A stretch of DNA of 64,000 bases from Pomphorhynchus laevis (GCA_012934845.2 WNNJ02003773.1:1-64000); one strand, 5' to 3'. Shown: positions 34,211-49,200, counted from the first letter of the stretch. Notes: generated by a model from the sequence alone, not told the origin. Translations and numbers: made by a program.

Positions 34211-37200
34211 CTTAAAACGAAAATCAAAAATAATTGATAATTTATTAAACTCTAGATCACACAAACCGTTTGGAATAAACATCTACGCTCACGCTCGAAT
34301 TGACAGCACTCGAACACCAAATTCTTTAGTAACTTTGGAAAATTTGACTTGATAAGATTTACATTTAGACGCAAGCGTCCAATACCAACAAGGAATAGTA
34401 TCTATAAATATTTAATCCTTTATTTTCATTAGTGACTGTAATGCATCTCATTATCTCATTGTCGTTTTTTAATTCTTATTAATTCGTATTTCTATAGTTT
34501 TATAGTTTATTTCTAAATAGCTTTTATAGTAAATTGTAAATTAATAACTATAATATTTTTTATACCGTAGAAAGTAATTTTAAAAGTAAAATTAATTGTA
34601 ACTCGGTTGGTCTTTTATTTTTACAAGGATGTTTGTGTAATAAAGTTTTATGACATTATTTTGATACAACATTTTTAATTTTTGCTAATTTTCAAGCAAA
34701 TTTGATGAATTTTTTCTATTTCTTAAAATGGATAATCAACAAAATATTATTAAAATATTCAAATTACAATATATAAATGAACAAAAAATATTTTTAAAAA
34801 CAATTTTTTTTAACTATTAAGCGAAATATTCTTATTAATAGATAATAAATAATTTATTTTGTTTTATGATAAGGTAAACTACAAAATCGAATTTTAATTT
34901 ATAAATAGTAAAATCATTTAAATAATTCAATAGATACATATTTTAAACTAGGTTATTATAAACATAAATTCAAACAAAAATAGTAAAATATACAAATCAA
35001 CAAAATATTATTAAAAATAAATTTAAATTATTAAGCGAAAAATTTATATGAATAATAAATAATACACTTTGTGTTAGAATAAGATATTAGATAATCAAAT
35101 TTAATCAGAAGAAACAAAATTATTGTTTTTAATATTGCTTCTTCTATTGATTATTTATTAGTCAATTCATAAAAATTGACTTTTATTTTTAATTACAATT
35201 TTAAATCTTAACTTGATATAAATATAAATTGTATAAAATCTTATATAATTATTTATTATTTATATCTTTTTAAATAATTATATAATAATTATATAACAAA
35301 TAATTATTATAATTATAAAAAAATCAGAGGAAATACGTCATTAGCATGTATTTGGCCCCTCTGCTATGTAGGGTCGAAGAATAGAGGTCGAGACATGATA
35401 ACATAGCAGTTCCTCCTGAACTGATTTTCCAAATGGAAAAGGTATCCGTTATTTAGTGGTTTGCAAAATAAAGGATATTAAAATATAATTTATATTAACA
35501 AACTTAAATTTTAAATTATAAACATTTTAATTTAATTAAAAAAATATGTTATACTTTCAACTCAAATTTAGTATTCGAGTAACACAAATATTAATTATAT
35601 AAAATAAATATTAATATCAATATTAATTGTATAAAATCTTATATAATTATTTATTATTTATAAAAATTATTAATTATTAATTATTTAATTATTTATTATT
35701 TAATTATTTATCTTTATTTTTATTTATAAATAGTATAAAATACGTGGACTCAGATATCTGATCTGATTTGTTCTAATGACAAGTTATTGTGGACTTTGTT
35801 TTCCCGATAATATGACTTCTGTTAGAAATACTAAAGGATAAAATAATAAAGGATATTAAAATATAATTTATATTAACAGACTTAAATTTTAAATTATAAT
35901 CATTTTAATTAAAAAATATGTTATACTTTCAACTCAAATTTAGCATTCAAGTAGGACAAAGGAATTCAAAAATGTTAGTTAGTCACATTGCCAAGACTAG
36001 ATGCTTTTCTATATGATTTTATATTTGAAAACAATTCAACCACACAATATCCCATTTTTGTATCGACATGGCAATTTTTGTTCTCGGCGTAATGAACTTT
36101 CCAGGGTTCGGATTACGCAGTCTAGACATTTACTATTTTAGTCACATCCAAGACTTATGATTTCAAAGTAAAAAGAGAAACGTTAGGTACTGTAAAAGTA
36201 TATTCTGTATCGAACAGGCACATTTTGTCCATTCATAGTATCACCGCTTAGATGAGTGAGTAAATGTGCCGAGATTATTCTACGCCGTATGACATTAAAA
36301 AATCAATAAAATCAATACAATGAAACTTAGCAAATTAAAATGTTCTTTTAGTTAAAAATTAATAACAATTACATCGAAGTAAGACTTATTCAAGCCTTCG
36401 AAAGTCAGGCTGCACGATTTAAGAGTATGCAATAACAATTGTTTGATTCAGCTAATTTATGCTAAACCTTTATTAGCTTTCTAATAAATTTAATTTGCGA
36501 AATTATTTTTGCAAATCAAATTACCTGATCTCTACTCAATTCCATTGATTCATATGGCAAAGACTGAGATCCGATCTCGAATAAGATCACACCAAAAGCA
36601 TATATATCCGACCAGCATGTATAAGGATCTTTAACATCCATCCGTATCACTTCTGGTGCCTGCAGTGGAACAATAACTTAACGTTGGATTATTTGATTAG
36701 ATCTGACTATCTTTACAATAATAAAACAAATATATTTTCATAGCAAAAACAAATTAACAAAGGAGACTACTTAAGCATTCACTTCAGGTAGGTAAAAAAA
36801 TTAGTCAGTGTTCCTCGAAACAGTACAATGAAATTCAAAAAGTCTTCCAAAATAAGAGAAAAACTGTAGGAAAGAATTATCTCGAAAATTTTTATATCTT
36901 GGACATTAAAAATGTATTTGCAGTTATAAAAATCGTTTGACTTTAATTATGTACTGCCACTAATATTGTTGTTATTTAATGTTATTCAAGATTGTTAGCA
37001 GTTTGATTGATTTTAAGAATATATTCCCAATATATTAATAACAACAATAAACAAAAAGTATCGGCAAAAAACAAAAAGCATCAGCGATAAACAAAACACA
37101 TCAATAATAAACAAAACATGTTAGTAATAAACAAAAAAACATCAGTAATAAACAACAAAGATCAGTAATAAACAAAACACATCAGTAATAAAAAAAGTAT

Positions 37201-40200
37201 CACAATAAACAAAACACATCAATAATAAACAAAACATGTTAGTAATAAACAAAACACGTTAGCAATAAACAAAAAACATAAGCAATAAACAAAAAGTATC
37301 AGCAATAAACAAAAAGTATCAGCAATAAACAAAAAGTATCAGCAATAAACAAAAAGTATCAGCAATAAACAAAAAGTATCAGTCGTAAACAAAACACTTC
37401 AGTAATAAAAAAACATCAGTAATAAACAAAACACATCAGTAATTAAAAAGTATCACAATAACCAAAACACATCAATAATAAACAAAACACGTTAGTAATA
37501 AACAAAAAACATAAGCAATAAACAAAAAGTATCACCAATAAACAAAAAGTATCAGTCATAAACAAAACACTTCAGTAAAACAAAAACAAAAAAAACATCA
37601 GTAATAAACAAAAAACATCTGTAATAAACAAAAAACACGTTAGTAATAAACAAAGCACATCAGTAATAAACAAAAAGAATTAGTCATAAACAAAACACGT
37701 TAGCAATAAACAAAACACATCAGTAATAAACAAGAAGAATTAGTCATAAACAAAACACATCAGTAATAAACAAAACACATCAGTAATAAACAAAACACAT
37801 CAGTAATGAACAAAACACATCAGTAATAAACAAAACACATCAGTAATAAACAAAACACATCAGTAATAAACAAAACAAATCAGTAATAAACAAAAAGCAT
37901 TAGCAATAAACAAAATGTATCAGCAATAAACAAAATGTATCAGCAATAAACAAAAGGTATCAGCAATAAACAAAAGGTATCAGCAATAAACAAAAGGTAT
38001 CAGCAATAAACAAATAATTAGTGCAATTAGTTGAACAATAAAATTGGCTTTTAAAAATCGAAACAAGAGATCACCATCCACAAGATTGATCCCGTAGGAT
38101 TTAACGGATTGCTGTCAGTTTTCAAACTATCGGCCATTCTTGCTAAGCCCATGTCTCCAATTTTGACAAGCCAATACTGATGATTTTGTAGAAATATATC
38201 CGAAAGCTAAGGAAAATTATCTTAAATATTAACATATTATTTTTAATATGACATTTAAATATTATTGTTTTGTAAAAACATTCAAATTGAGAACAATCGT
38301 TCCAAAATTAAAATAGAAAACAAAAAACATCAGCAATAAAAAAGTATCACAATAAACAAAACACAGTAATAAAAACAGCTCGTTGCAGCTACAGACAGGT
38401 CAATATTTTATCGATTTAAAAAAATAAGACTTTTTGTTTAAAGCAAACGAGTAGAAACATTCATAATAATAAAATCGGTCCAGAATTAAAATAGAAACAA
38501 CTCGGTGCAGCAGACAGGACAAAATTTTATCGATAAATTTCATTTCAAAGATATAAAGACATTTTGTTTTAAGCAAACAATTTAAGATTGAAATCTTTGA
38601 CATAAAAATTACAATTAATCATAAAAAATTGCAATTAAAAATTACAATTAATCATAAAATATAAGAATTTAATGTTTAAATAACAATTCATAAATTTGAG
38701 AATAAATGTATAAATTAAATCTAATTTAATAAATATAAATTAAATATAATTTAATTTAAAAAATACAATTTTTAACTTTAAATTTAAAATGTATAATCAT
38801 TAAATTTTATAAAAAATTTATAATTTAAATTATGACGATTTTCTATTTGAAATCAACACGTTAAAATACAGAAAAAAGGATACTATTTGATTTTAAATCC
38901 CTGTGAATTATTTGCCTCGAATGCATATAGCTAATAAATTAACATGTAAGACAATATTTTGCTTTATTCTAACTAACCACATTGCTTGGCTAATTTGCTT
39001 ACAAAGATTAACTATAATTGTATTCGACCACTTAGTCTCCATGATATGTATGTGCTTGTATAAACTGGAGCCGGAACACCATTCGGTAACTATTGCTAGC
39101 ATAGGTTTCGGGATGTAACCGAGGAAAGAAATGATATTCTTATGTCTACATTTCCTGTGGAAAGTCAATGTATTTTGAAATAGAAACTTACCAACTTACT
39201 TTAGTGCCAATACTTCTGCCTTAAATGCTTCCCATTTATCGGAACCAAATTGAGAAATATTCAGCTCCTTTATGGCTACTTTTCCTTAATTAAGACAAAA
39301 TAATCGTAAGTTACCAATTTAAAAATTTATTTTAATTGTACATACTGCTCACTTAATCTGTTTAATCATAAAATGTTTTTAATCAACAAAAAAATTATTA
39401 ATAATATATTTGTCATAAAATACTACTAATTTTGATTTTGTTTCCCTTCCAGAATTCTACTAGTTGAACCATAAAGCAGCGGTTTTCAAACTGGGAGGCG
39501 CACCTCAGGGAATAGCCAGCGATTGCCAGGAAACGCAAAAAATAAAAAAAAATCATTATCTACAAATAAATAATCAGATCATTTGATTTTCTTACGTTTT
39601 TATAAATTTACTTCTAATTTTCACACTGCCCACAAAATTTTAAAATCAAAATCAATTAACATCAACATCATTCGCATTAAACCTTAATTCGCTTATATGC
39701 TTACTTCCAATGTATGTATTGATTCGCTTATATGTAGGTACATTTCTAATAATTGTTTAGTAATAATATCAATTTTGTTTAGTAAAATTGATATTACTAA
39801 AGTAATATCTTAAAATAATATCAATTTTGTAGGGAGGCGTGGTAGCAAAAAGTTTGGAAAACGCTGCTATAGAATCAAATAAATCAGTTTAAAAACAATT
39901 ATTGTTTAGCATTCATCCAACGTTTATGACGTTCCCCCACTGCAATCAGTGCAATTCCTGGGGACACTAGGGGCCCAGGAATTCATTTACACAGGGGCCC
40001 TGGTTCATTTAACAGCGAAACTAATATGGCTGTTGATGTATTTGAATGAGGAAGTTTCGTTTTTCAGAAAATACAGGATATAACGCAATATAAATTAAAT
40101 AATAAATTTGAATAATATAAAGACATGATATGGTAATAGTTATGTCAATTATGATTTATAATACAAATATTATAATAATATCATTATACGATAAGATAGA

Positions 40201-43200
40201 CTTATTGAAAGACCTTAGAAAATACTTATTCAAAACCTTAAGATAGACCTTTGAAATAAAAAGTTTAAAGTTAAAGAAAGTTAATTTTTTAGAGCCAATC
40301 GTATGTGACAGAGCATTAAAATCTAGCGATTTTACACAAATGATAAGAAATATCAATTTGGTCATAATAGAAATGCAAAAGTTACTTTCAGTTATAAAAT
40401 TAATTTAAATTGTTATATTAAATTATTTATACTTTATTTATACTACAATGTAAATATTCCTAGTTAAATTGTTATAATTATTTTAATGAAGAAAAATAGT
40501 CATATAAAAAATAAAATATCCAAATCAAGATGAACTTTAAAAAGATCAAAATAAAACTTATTAAAGGTAATCTTTACTTACCGTGATTTACTAATTCGCT
40601 TTCGTACACTGTGCCAAAAGAACCCGACCCAACCTTTCTGTATCGTTTAATAATATCGTCTCGTGATATTTCCCATAACGAAACTTTTTTTAACTGGAAC
40701 GTAAACAAATTTATAAATGCCGATTTAATTATGCTAAATTTTTTTAAATTTTTTAATTGTTTATCGAACATCAACAAAAACAAAAGACATTACGGGAACA
40801 TAATATTCGGCTACCGATTTAACGGAATTTCGTCAAGAACGATTCTTATATTTTTATTAAGTTTACAAATAAGATTCATTACAAATATCATTACAAATAA
40901 AAATAAATTTTATATTTGATTTACAAATAAGATTCATTACAAATTAAACTCAATTTTATTTTTGACAATTAAGACAATCTCTATAAACCTACAAAAATTA
41001 TTCACTAAAATAAAAATCATTAATTTAATGATTACATACTTGATAAGCCAATCTCTTATTTACATGAAATAAAATAAATTTTAAATCAGAATTAATTAAT
41101 TTATTGATGATTTGATTATAATGTATCATATGACAAACATCTTACTGAATTGCCATTTTGTCGCAATCTCTTTTGATACCGGGGAGATGATGGTTGACTG
41201 GAACTTTTCAAGCTGGTAGCTAAAAATTTATAAACGATTAATTGCATTGCAAGCAATATATTTATCACATATGGTCAGCGTGTCGATTTTAAGTGTGTTT
41301 GCTAAGTCATTGTCCACCTCGTCTGAAATTTTCAATGATTGCATGAATGACCAAATTCTGCGTTACCTGACAGTAATCTGAGGTCTCTTAAACTGGTCAG
41401 ACTGCAAACACGCGTTTCCTAGAAATATGTTTTAAATATGTATTATATATTTCAGTATAACAATTAATATTTAAATATATTGAAAATAATGAGTTTTGCA
41501 AACCTGTTTATTAGATGGCAAAACGCAAGAGTTGGAAAAGAATCCCTTAAAAAGTACTGTTGGCGTTGTTGCTCGTTTATTCAAGTGGTCGTGAATTTTT
41601 GAAAGCTTTGTACGCTTCCTTATGTAAAAATAAATTATAAAGTATTGATGTATTACGTATTCAACAAGTATAAAGTATTAATGTATCTACTCACAATAGT
41701 TTCTTACAAATTATCAATTAGTAATCAGAATTTTTTACAAAAACAAGGTTTTTTGTCTTTTAATAAAAACTGTCAAAATTAAGTTAAATCCTTCCACGTA
41801 TAGTAATGTACTTATTCCCACCATTTGGATAGTCTATTGCCAATAGTCCTATCTCCCGTACGATTAGTAGATAATCGGTTATTAGTAAATTGAATAAAGA
41901 TATTTAAATAATAAACAATAAAAAACGAAAATTACATATAAAAATACAAAGATTATTTGCTATAAGTTATTTTTATTAGTTCGACAATTTAATCACAAAT
42001 TAAAATCAATCAAACAAAAGATTCGATATTGACTGTGTTATGTGAAAGATTGAAGAACTAAACGATTGTCTAAATGGCAATAATTTAATTTAAATGACAA
42101 AAATTGCTTTGATAGTTACAAACTTTACAATAATTATATAACTCGATATTTTATATGTGACAACTTTGACTTGATATAAATTTAATATTTATAATATTAA
42201 ACAATATATAAACAATATTTATATATTGTTTATGAACAATGTGTGCATCAGCTTTATCAATACCATACATTATTTTTGATTTTCAAAATAATGATTTTTT
42301 ATGCAAAAAATGTTTAAGTGTTTATTTAAAAAATATTTATTAGTTCGAAAATTTAAAATCAATCAAACACAAGGTTTGAGATTGACTGTACTTTATCATA
42401 GATAACTTTTTAAATACGGCGATAGAAATCTTATGATATTCTACTCATATTAATTATAATATCCTTTATTATATTTTACCGAATTAGGTTTTTTAAGTAC
42501 ATACCAACCGGAAAAGATTCGATCAATGTGTCTTATACAGTAGAGTTTGTTCGCTTTTCGTGAGCATCCGTTATGGCTTTTAACATTACAATAATTACAA
42601 CGCAATCCGGCTATCAATAGTTTATTGCAAACATCACAATTCGTAATCGAGAAGTAAGATCGTTTCTGCCAAGTACAGAGTTTAGCTTAATATTGATAAT
42701 ATAACACTGATGAAATATTAAAAATATGTGAAAATTGAAAAAAAGGATTGTTATAATTTAAAATAATCTCTTTTAATGAGTCAGAAATTAAAACAGGAGT
42801 GGCACATATAAACATTTGTTTGAAGTATATCGGCAACTACTGCTTAGGTGTACATTCCTGAAAATTATTTATCAAATAATTATTTATCAATTAATGTATC
42901 CATCAATGGGAATTATAAAGCTCGAATTTCAGACCACGTGTGGTGGATAAAAAGATTCAATGTTTACAGTTAAAAATTCAAGGAGTCCATTAGAATAGAG
43001 ATAAATAAGGTATTATCTTAACACAAAACCTCGAAACTTCGAGGTAAGTGAGTTTTGTGATAAAATATCAACAAAGAACTTTATTCCATAAATTAAATTG
43101 ACAATATAATGATCATCGGTGTCATTTCAAATATCTTCCTACTTTAAAACCTTCCTAAAAATTTGCCTCAAACAATAGACGTTTAATTTATAACTCAACC

Positions 43201-46200
43201 AAAGTATTCACAGGTACTTACAGAATTTAATTTCACACTCTAGATTTTGAGCGTGAACACCCTCAACAAAATTTCTACTTTTCTGTAGAAATCGGGCTTT
43301 CACGTTCGCAAACACATTAATAGAATGGAAATATTCAAAACAACATAGCCATATAAACTTTCTTAGAACCTACATACAAATAAAACTAATCAATAACGAT
43401 GACCTAACATATCCCAATTGTCAATACCCACAGCTTTCTGTACTGACAGAGTATACAACATCCATCGTTTTCCACAAATTTTCCCTCATTAATAAATATA
43501 TTAGCAGGGACAACTTAGCATCAGCAAAATACTTTTTCAGTTACGCCAGCGACTGTCCAAATCAAGTCATTTTAACACTAAACGGCTAGACAAGGATATT
43601 CTAAAGTATTTGGATGCATATTTTCTAAGTCAAACCATTGACTTACTGTTCACTACTCCTGACGTCACTACCATACCTACAACAACATCCAGCAACAGAC
43701 TAGCATCAAGATTAGTCTTCTATTCATCTGATCCTCATCAAATGACATACGGATCCTCATCAGATGACATACGGATCCTCATCAGATGACATACGGATCC
43801 TCATTACCTAACATCTGATCTACAATCTCTCTTAGTGGTGGCCGAAATAAACCCGGAACCACAAAGAATACATGCATCATACCGGAGTCATTACCCGTAG
43901 ACAAAAGATGCGCAACATGCAGAGTTATGCACGATACTAATGTTTACCGTAGTTCGGCTTATTTTTCGATAAAGCTTCGAAAAATGAACAAAAAATCATT
44001 AAAACAATTAAACGACAAAGTATGCGCAACATGTAAGGTCTTACTCAAGGTAGACCTCGATATCAGTGGCGAGATCAAATCTCGAAATTGGCCGAAGACC
44101 GCCTCGAACTATTTTAAAGAGTGCTATGGTCTGTCGCTTAAGATCGCGATGTCTGGAGTAGTTTGGTTCGTGCACGGCCTCCACGACCAGACACACAGGC
44201 CAGTGATTGACAGGAAAATTCTTGTAAATTATTGTTTGTTTTTTATTGAAAACCTCTGTCGGTACTTCACTACACTCAACGATCATATTTATTTTATTCT
44301 TTTTATATTTATGATATTTTATTGTTTGTAATATATGTATATATATTGTTATTGAGTAAAACCGCCAAAAAAAGACAAAAATAAATAAGAGTACTTGATG
44401 TGTTTTTTATAAACGCGTTTCGCTTCAACAATAAAGCTTCGAACAATAGTATATTATTGGGAATACAAAAAAATTGATTTAGAATTTTGACTCTTTCTTA
44501 ACAACCACTACGGCGGAAATTATTCATAAAAATGATTTATTCAAATAAAATAATTTATTCTTAATTTATAATCTTAAATCATAAAAATGAATTAAAATTA
44601 TAAAAATCTCTCAGATACAGGATTAAACGAGAGCAGTATTCTAAATAACATACGAATTCATGTAGACGGAAAGACTCCTTATTAATAATGATTACACAAT
44701 GCTCTTGCATGTTCCAAACTGGCGTATCACATGAAAATTGGGTCCTTCAATAGATCATCAGAATATTAATTCAACAAAGTTCATTACCTTGACTTTGCGT
44801 AGTAAAACAGAAAATCGTCGAGATTGATTTTAATTGAATCAGGTATGTCGTCGCTGTCAAGAATAATCTGCTTAAGGAATGCGTCCTTCAACTTAACTTT
44901 CTATGTAAAATAAAGCAAGACTATTATTACAAAGCTGTGACTTTGATATCAAGCAGATATTGATCGTATGTAGTAGCCATTTAAATGACCTTCATTTAAA
45001 AACCAATTTATGCAAGTAGAAAACTTGTTTGTTCTCTATCTTAAGTCTATGTTGATCAGAAAATTCATGGGATCTTTATATTCCTTAGTAGAAACACATT
45101 TACGCAGATGACTTGAAATTTTAAAATGACAGAGATTTGAAATATTTTATTTTTATACGCATTTATCAAATAAGTAATTATTTTTAAAACTTAATCGGAA
45201 TTTAAACTTCAACAGACGCTGATGATCCTAAATCAGCGTCTTAACGACGTCAGCGTCTTAACGACGCTGATGATCCTGAATCTTTACCTATAAACTCACA
45301 GCGCCTTAACTCCGCGTCTTAACGACGCTATGATCCTGAATCTTTACCTATAAACTCACAGCCAGAAACCGAAATTAGTAAACAGACCGTCGTTTATATG
45401 GCACATGACGTACATACATTATCTGATTCTGAATTAACTGACAGTTTATCGAACGCAAATAGTGATAATCATGAATCGGACGGAAGTTTTAATTATGAAA
45501 CAGAATTATTAACTGACTTTTGTGAAACAGATCAAATAATCACGCCCACCATAAACAAACAGATGATACCGGAAAAAGGCCGGCTAGTTGTCAGTGGATC
45601 GGTTGATTCAGATATTCTAGATGATCAGGCGCTATCTGAAAGTAGTGATAACGAAGAGGAGGAAGTCTAACGCTATCGATTATGGACATTATACGAAGAG
45701 GTTAACTATTTCTTTGGCATTGTTTGTTGCTTGATTTCATATTCTTTCTTCTGTTATTTTGATAATCTATTATAAATTAAACGTTTTGGAAACAAAAAGT
45801 TATACGAGAAAGCTTTTGCCTATAAAACTGATAAAATGTAGAAATAACGTTTATTTGAACGACATACGATTAAACTTTTACATTTTATAGCAAATAGAAA
45901 TACGACATTAAATGCATAGTTATAAATATGTATTATCATAAACTGAAAATATTTATAAAAACAAAACTCAAACGATTGCAGAGTTATTACTAAACGAATA
46001 AAAATATTGTAAAATATTTGAAAACTAATAGGAAGCATATCCACATTATAATAAATAAATAAAGATTTTCTTAAAAACTATATAACCGAAAAAATCTATA
46101 AAGTTGAAACAACCTTGAATATAATATAAATAAATATTAAATAAAATATTTTATATTTAAATTTTTTAAATTATATATAAGGAAAGACTTATCACCGACG

Positions 46201-49200
46201 ACCAGGATACTTATTGTATTCGTTCATATATTAATATTAAAGAATTAATTATTTAATAAATATATATTACGGCCTCAGGTTCAGCGGAATCTGAGCCCTT
46301 CAGCCAATCAAACACGCCGCCCTCCAATTGAATCACCTGGGATCTTTTACCCCTGGAAGAATCCAATCGAGGCGGACTATGCTCGGTAATCCCGATTGAG
46401 GGGTTTGAGAAACCTTAGTCTTTGCTCCAGGAGACGTCATCTTGAAAAGAAGACTAATCCCGAGATAGCCCAAGTACCCCAGAGGCGCACTTGGGTTTTC
46501 CGATTCAAAGACATATGCTGGGCCCGTTTCAGAGCCCACCTAGCCCTCTTCAGAATACGTTTGAGTCTATCTAGATGAGCTTTCGCTGACCAATTCAAAG
46601 TAATGGTGAACCTCAGGTATCTTACTCGACTTGTGAAGGTAGGGAGTGGTTGATTAGTAAATATGAAAGATAGAGCTGAGAGTGCTAGTCTCTTCAATTT
46701 TTTCTTGGTGGCAGGGGCACCTTGAAAAACGACCATCTGCGATTTCGAGGAGTTCAAAATAAAATTTGATTTGGTTAACTGGTCTTTTAATCTTTAAAAG
46801 AAGGTTATCTGGTGTCCATCATTGTCGGTTCAAAGGCTTGAACGTAGGTTATTTGATTGCTTGCTTTTTTCTTATGCCTCAGCATATACTTTTAAAATGG
46901 TTTGCATTTGCGAGAATACGCTAAGTGGTCTCCACTACAGTTTGATCACTTCGGTTTTAGAAGGTATTTCTTATGTTTGTCGGCAGATCCACATACCCCG
47001 CATGTTTGCGGACTCTCGCATCTGCTTGACCAGTGCCCGCACTGATGACAGGTGTCGCAGTGGGAATCGATTAATGATACGGATTCCAGCATTGTAAAAA
47101 TTAGCTGTGTCCCAAGTATGGGCTAAACTTAGAGTATCCAAGACGTATCGCGTCTTCAAAAGATGTTAGGGCGAATGTCACGGGAATTGGATTCCTTTTC
47201 TAGTCATTCAAAAATCACACTTTTGTGATATTGAAATCATTTTCAAGAGAGATGATGTCCTCGCTTGATAAGAACGTTGGTATATTATTAATTTTTATCG
47301 ATGCCTGTATTGGTTTAAAGACTATCATACATTTATCAAGGTAATTCTCGCACACGGAGACATAAGCTTTAGCAAGATCTTCAGTGTACAACGAGACTTT
47401 GATCTCTGTTTCATAATATTTAATAGAATTGAAAAGTATTGTATTTTTGTATTAAACAGAGAAGTTACGTAGGAACGCATTAAATAAATTGCTCCTTCTT
47501 TATGAGCTAGCAGATTGATAATAATCAAATTTCCATTTTTGGAATTGGGGTGAAGCTCTCTCTCCTTATTATATTCAACAAATGAAAATGCGTTTTGCGC
47601 ACAAAATACATTGTTCTAAGGTAAGGCAAAAATCGTAAATGAGATATTAATTTGAATTTTACATAGCGTCAAGGAGACCAGCAAACTGAGACCTGTTATC
47701 TTTATACCAACATAAGATATACAACAGTCCAACAAAATTATTAATGCTATTTTTTAAATGGAATATTATTTTAACAATAATATCAATTAATGTGGTATTC
47801 ATTAATTGATGTGGCCAATAATATTATTAATGATGTGGCCAATATTATTAATATTATTAATAATATTGGCCACAATTATTAAATTCTTCGGCATCAATCC
47901 AAAATAATAGTCCACTTAATATCATTAAAGCTTGCGAATCACAGGCGAAACGCTCAAATACAGTTATTATTAGAAATTTACCAATTTCTGAGGATGAACA
48001 AAAATCTATTCAGGCTTTATTCAGGGAGATTGGTTTTGTTTTACCAGCAGACAAAAAATTCTCATTTTTCAGACTTCCTGCGAAGCGGAGTGATGTGCCT
48101 CCGTGGCTCTTAATTTCTCTAGATGGACATTATGTAGATACTATTATTCGATCAGCTCACCGTTTGAAATCGTCAGTTCTTTTCCAGAGAGTATACATTC
48201 AACCAAATTTGTCCCCGGCGGAACGTGAGATTCAAAACGCGTTGCGCGCCGAACTTAAAAAGAAACGCCTGGCTGATCCGTCTGGCATATATCGCATAAG
48301 AAATACTCGTGTTTTGAGAGTGGGTGAGACTACAACTAGTACTGAGGAAACTATGTCTGGGATAGAAATTTCTTCGCCTATATGACTATGTGAAGAGTCT
48401 TTCCCTTTTTCTGCTTCCTCAATTGTTACTAATTTTGATTTCTCGAAGGTTAGCATTCTTTTATTTAATGTTGAAGGCTTATCATCTCTGCTTAATCTGG
48501 GTTTGGCCTCGTGGATTCAGCGTTTTGATGCGGTAATTTTCAATGAGACTTTTAGTCTGAATCATCTTTCTCTACAAGGGTTCTATACCTTTGACCTACC
48601 TGCCCGCTCACACGGTAGAGGTCGTCCATTTGGTGGTGTTATACTAGCAATAAAGTGTTTGCCTTCAACTTGGTCTCACTCTGTCTCAGATAATTGCATT
48701 TGTCTTGTAACTCCTTATCTGGTTATCATTGCGGTTTATTTTAATCCCGACTTCTCTGCGGCTGACATTATTGATGAAATTTCACAGCTTTGTTCTAATT
48801 TGCCATCTAATTCGAGAGTTTTTGTTGGTGGTGATTTTAATGCAAAATATTCAGTTCCATATAGACCAAAACTTCAACAGCTTATTAGTTACTTTGCATC
48901 TATGAACTTAAAACTTTGTATCCCCGCTGAGAAATGGTCTTATGAGTGTTATCGGTCGAGAAGTTTATTAGATTTTGCCTTTTCTAATTGCGAGGTAACG
49001 AAGATGAATACCATGCTTGCCTCTGAATGGTCTTTGATACGCAAGCATAAGCCGGTAAACTGTATAGTCAATTTTCATTCTCAGATATTAGAATCTCCAA
49101 CTAGATTGTGTCACTCTCGTATTGTGAATCCCGAGTCTTTAAATATCCAAGTGGTTCTTAAAGCTTATTCTCTTATGTCAACTGGTCAACATCATGTGAG

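Noticed and set aside
37030-38030. Regular short repeats suggestive of a CRISPR array
   Set aside because: The 20-bp units are contiguous with no unique spacers, in a eukaryotic intron; a minisatellite.
38881-38886. GTATCC donor directly after HRDLKSN in RAF exon 11
   Set aside because: It leaves one extra base that breaks the frame with both possible next acceptors.
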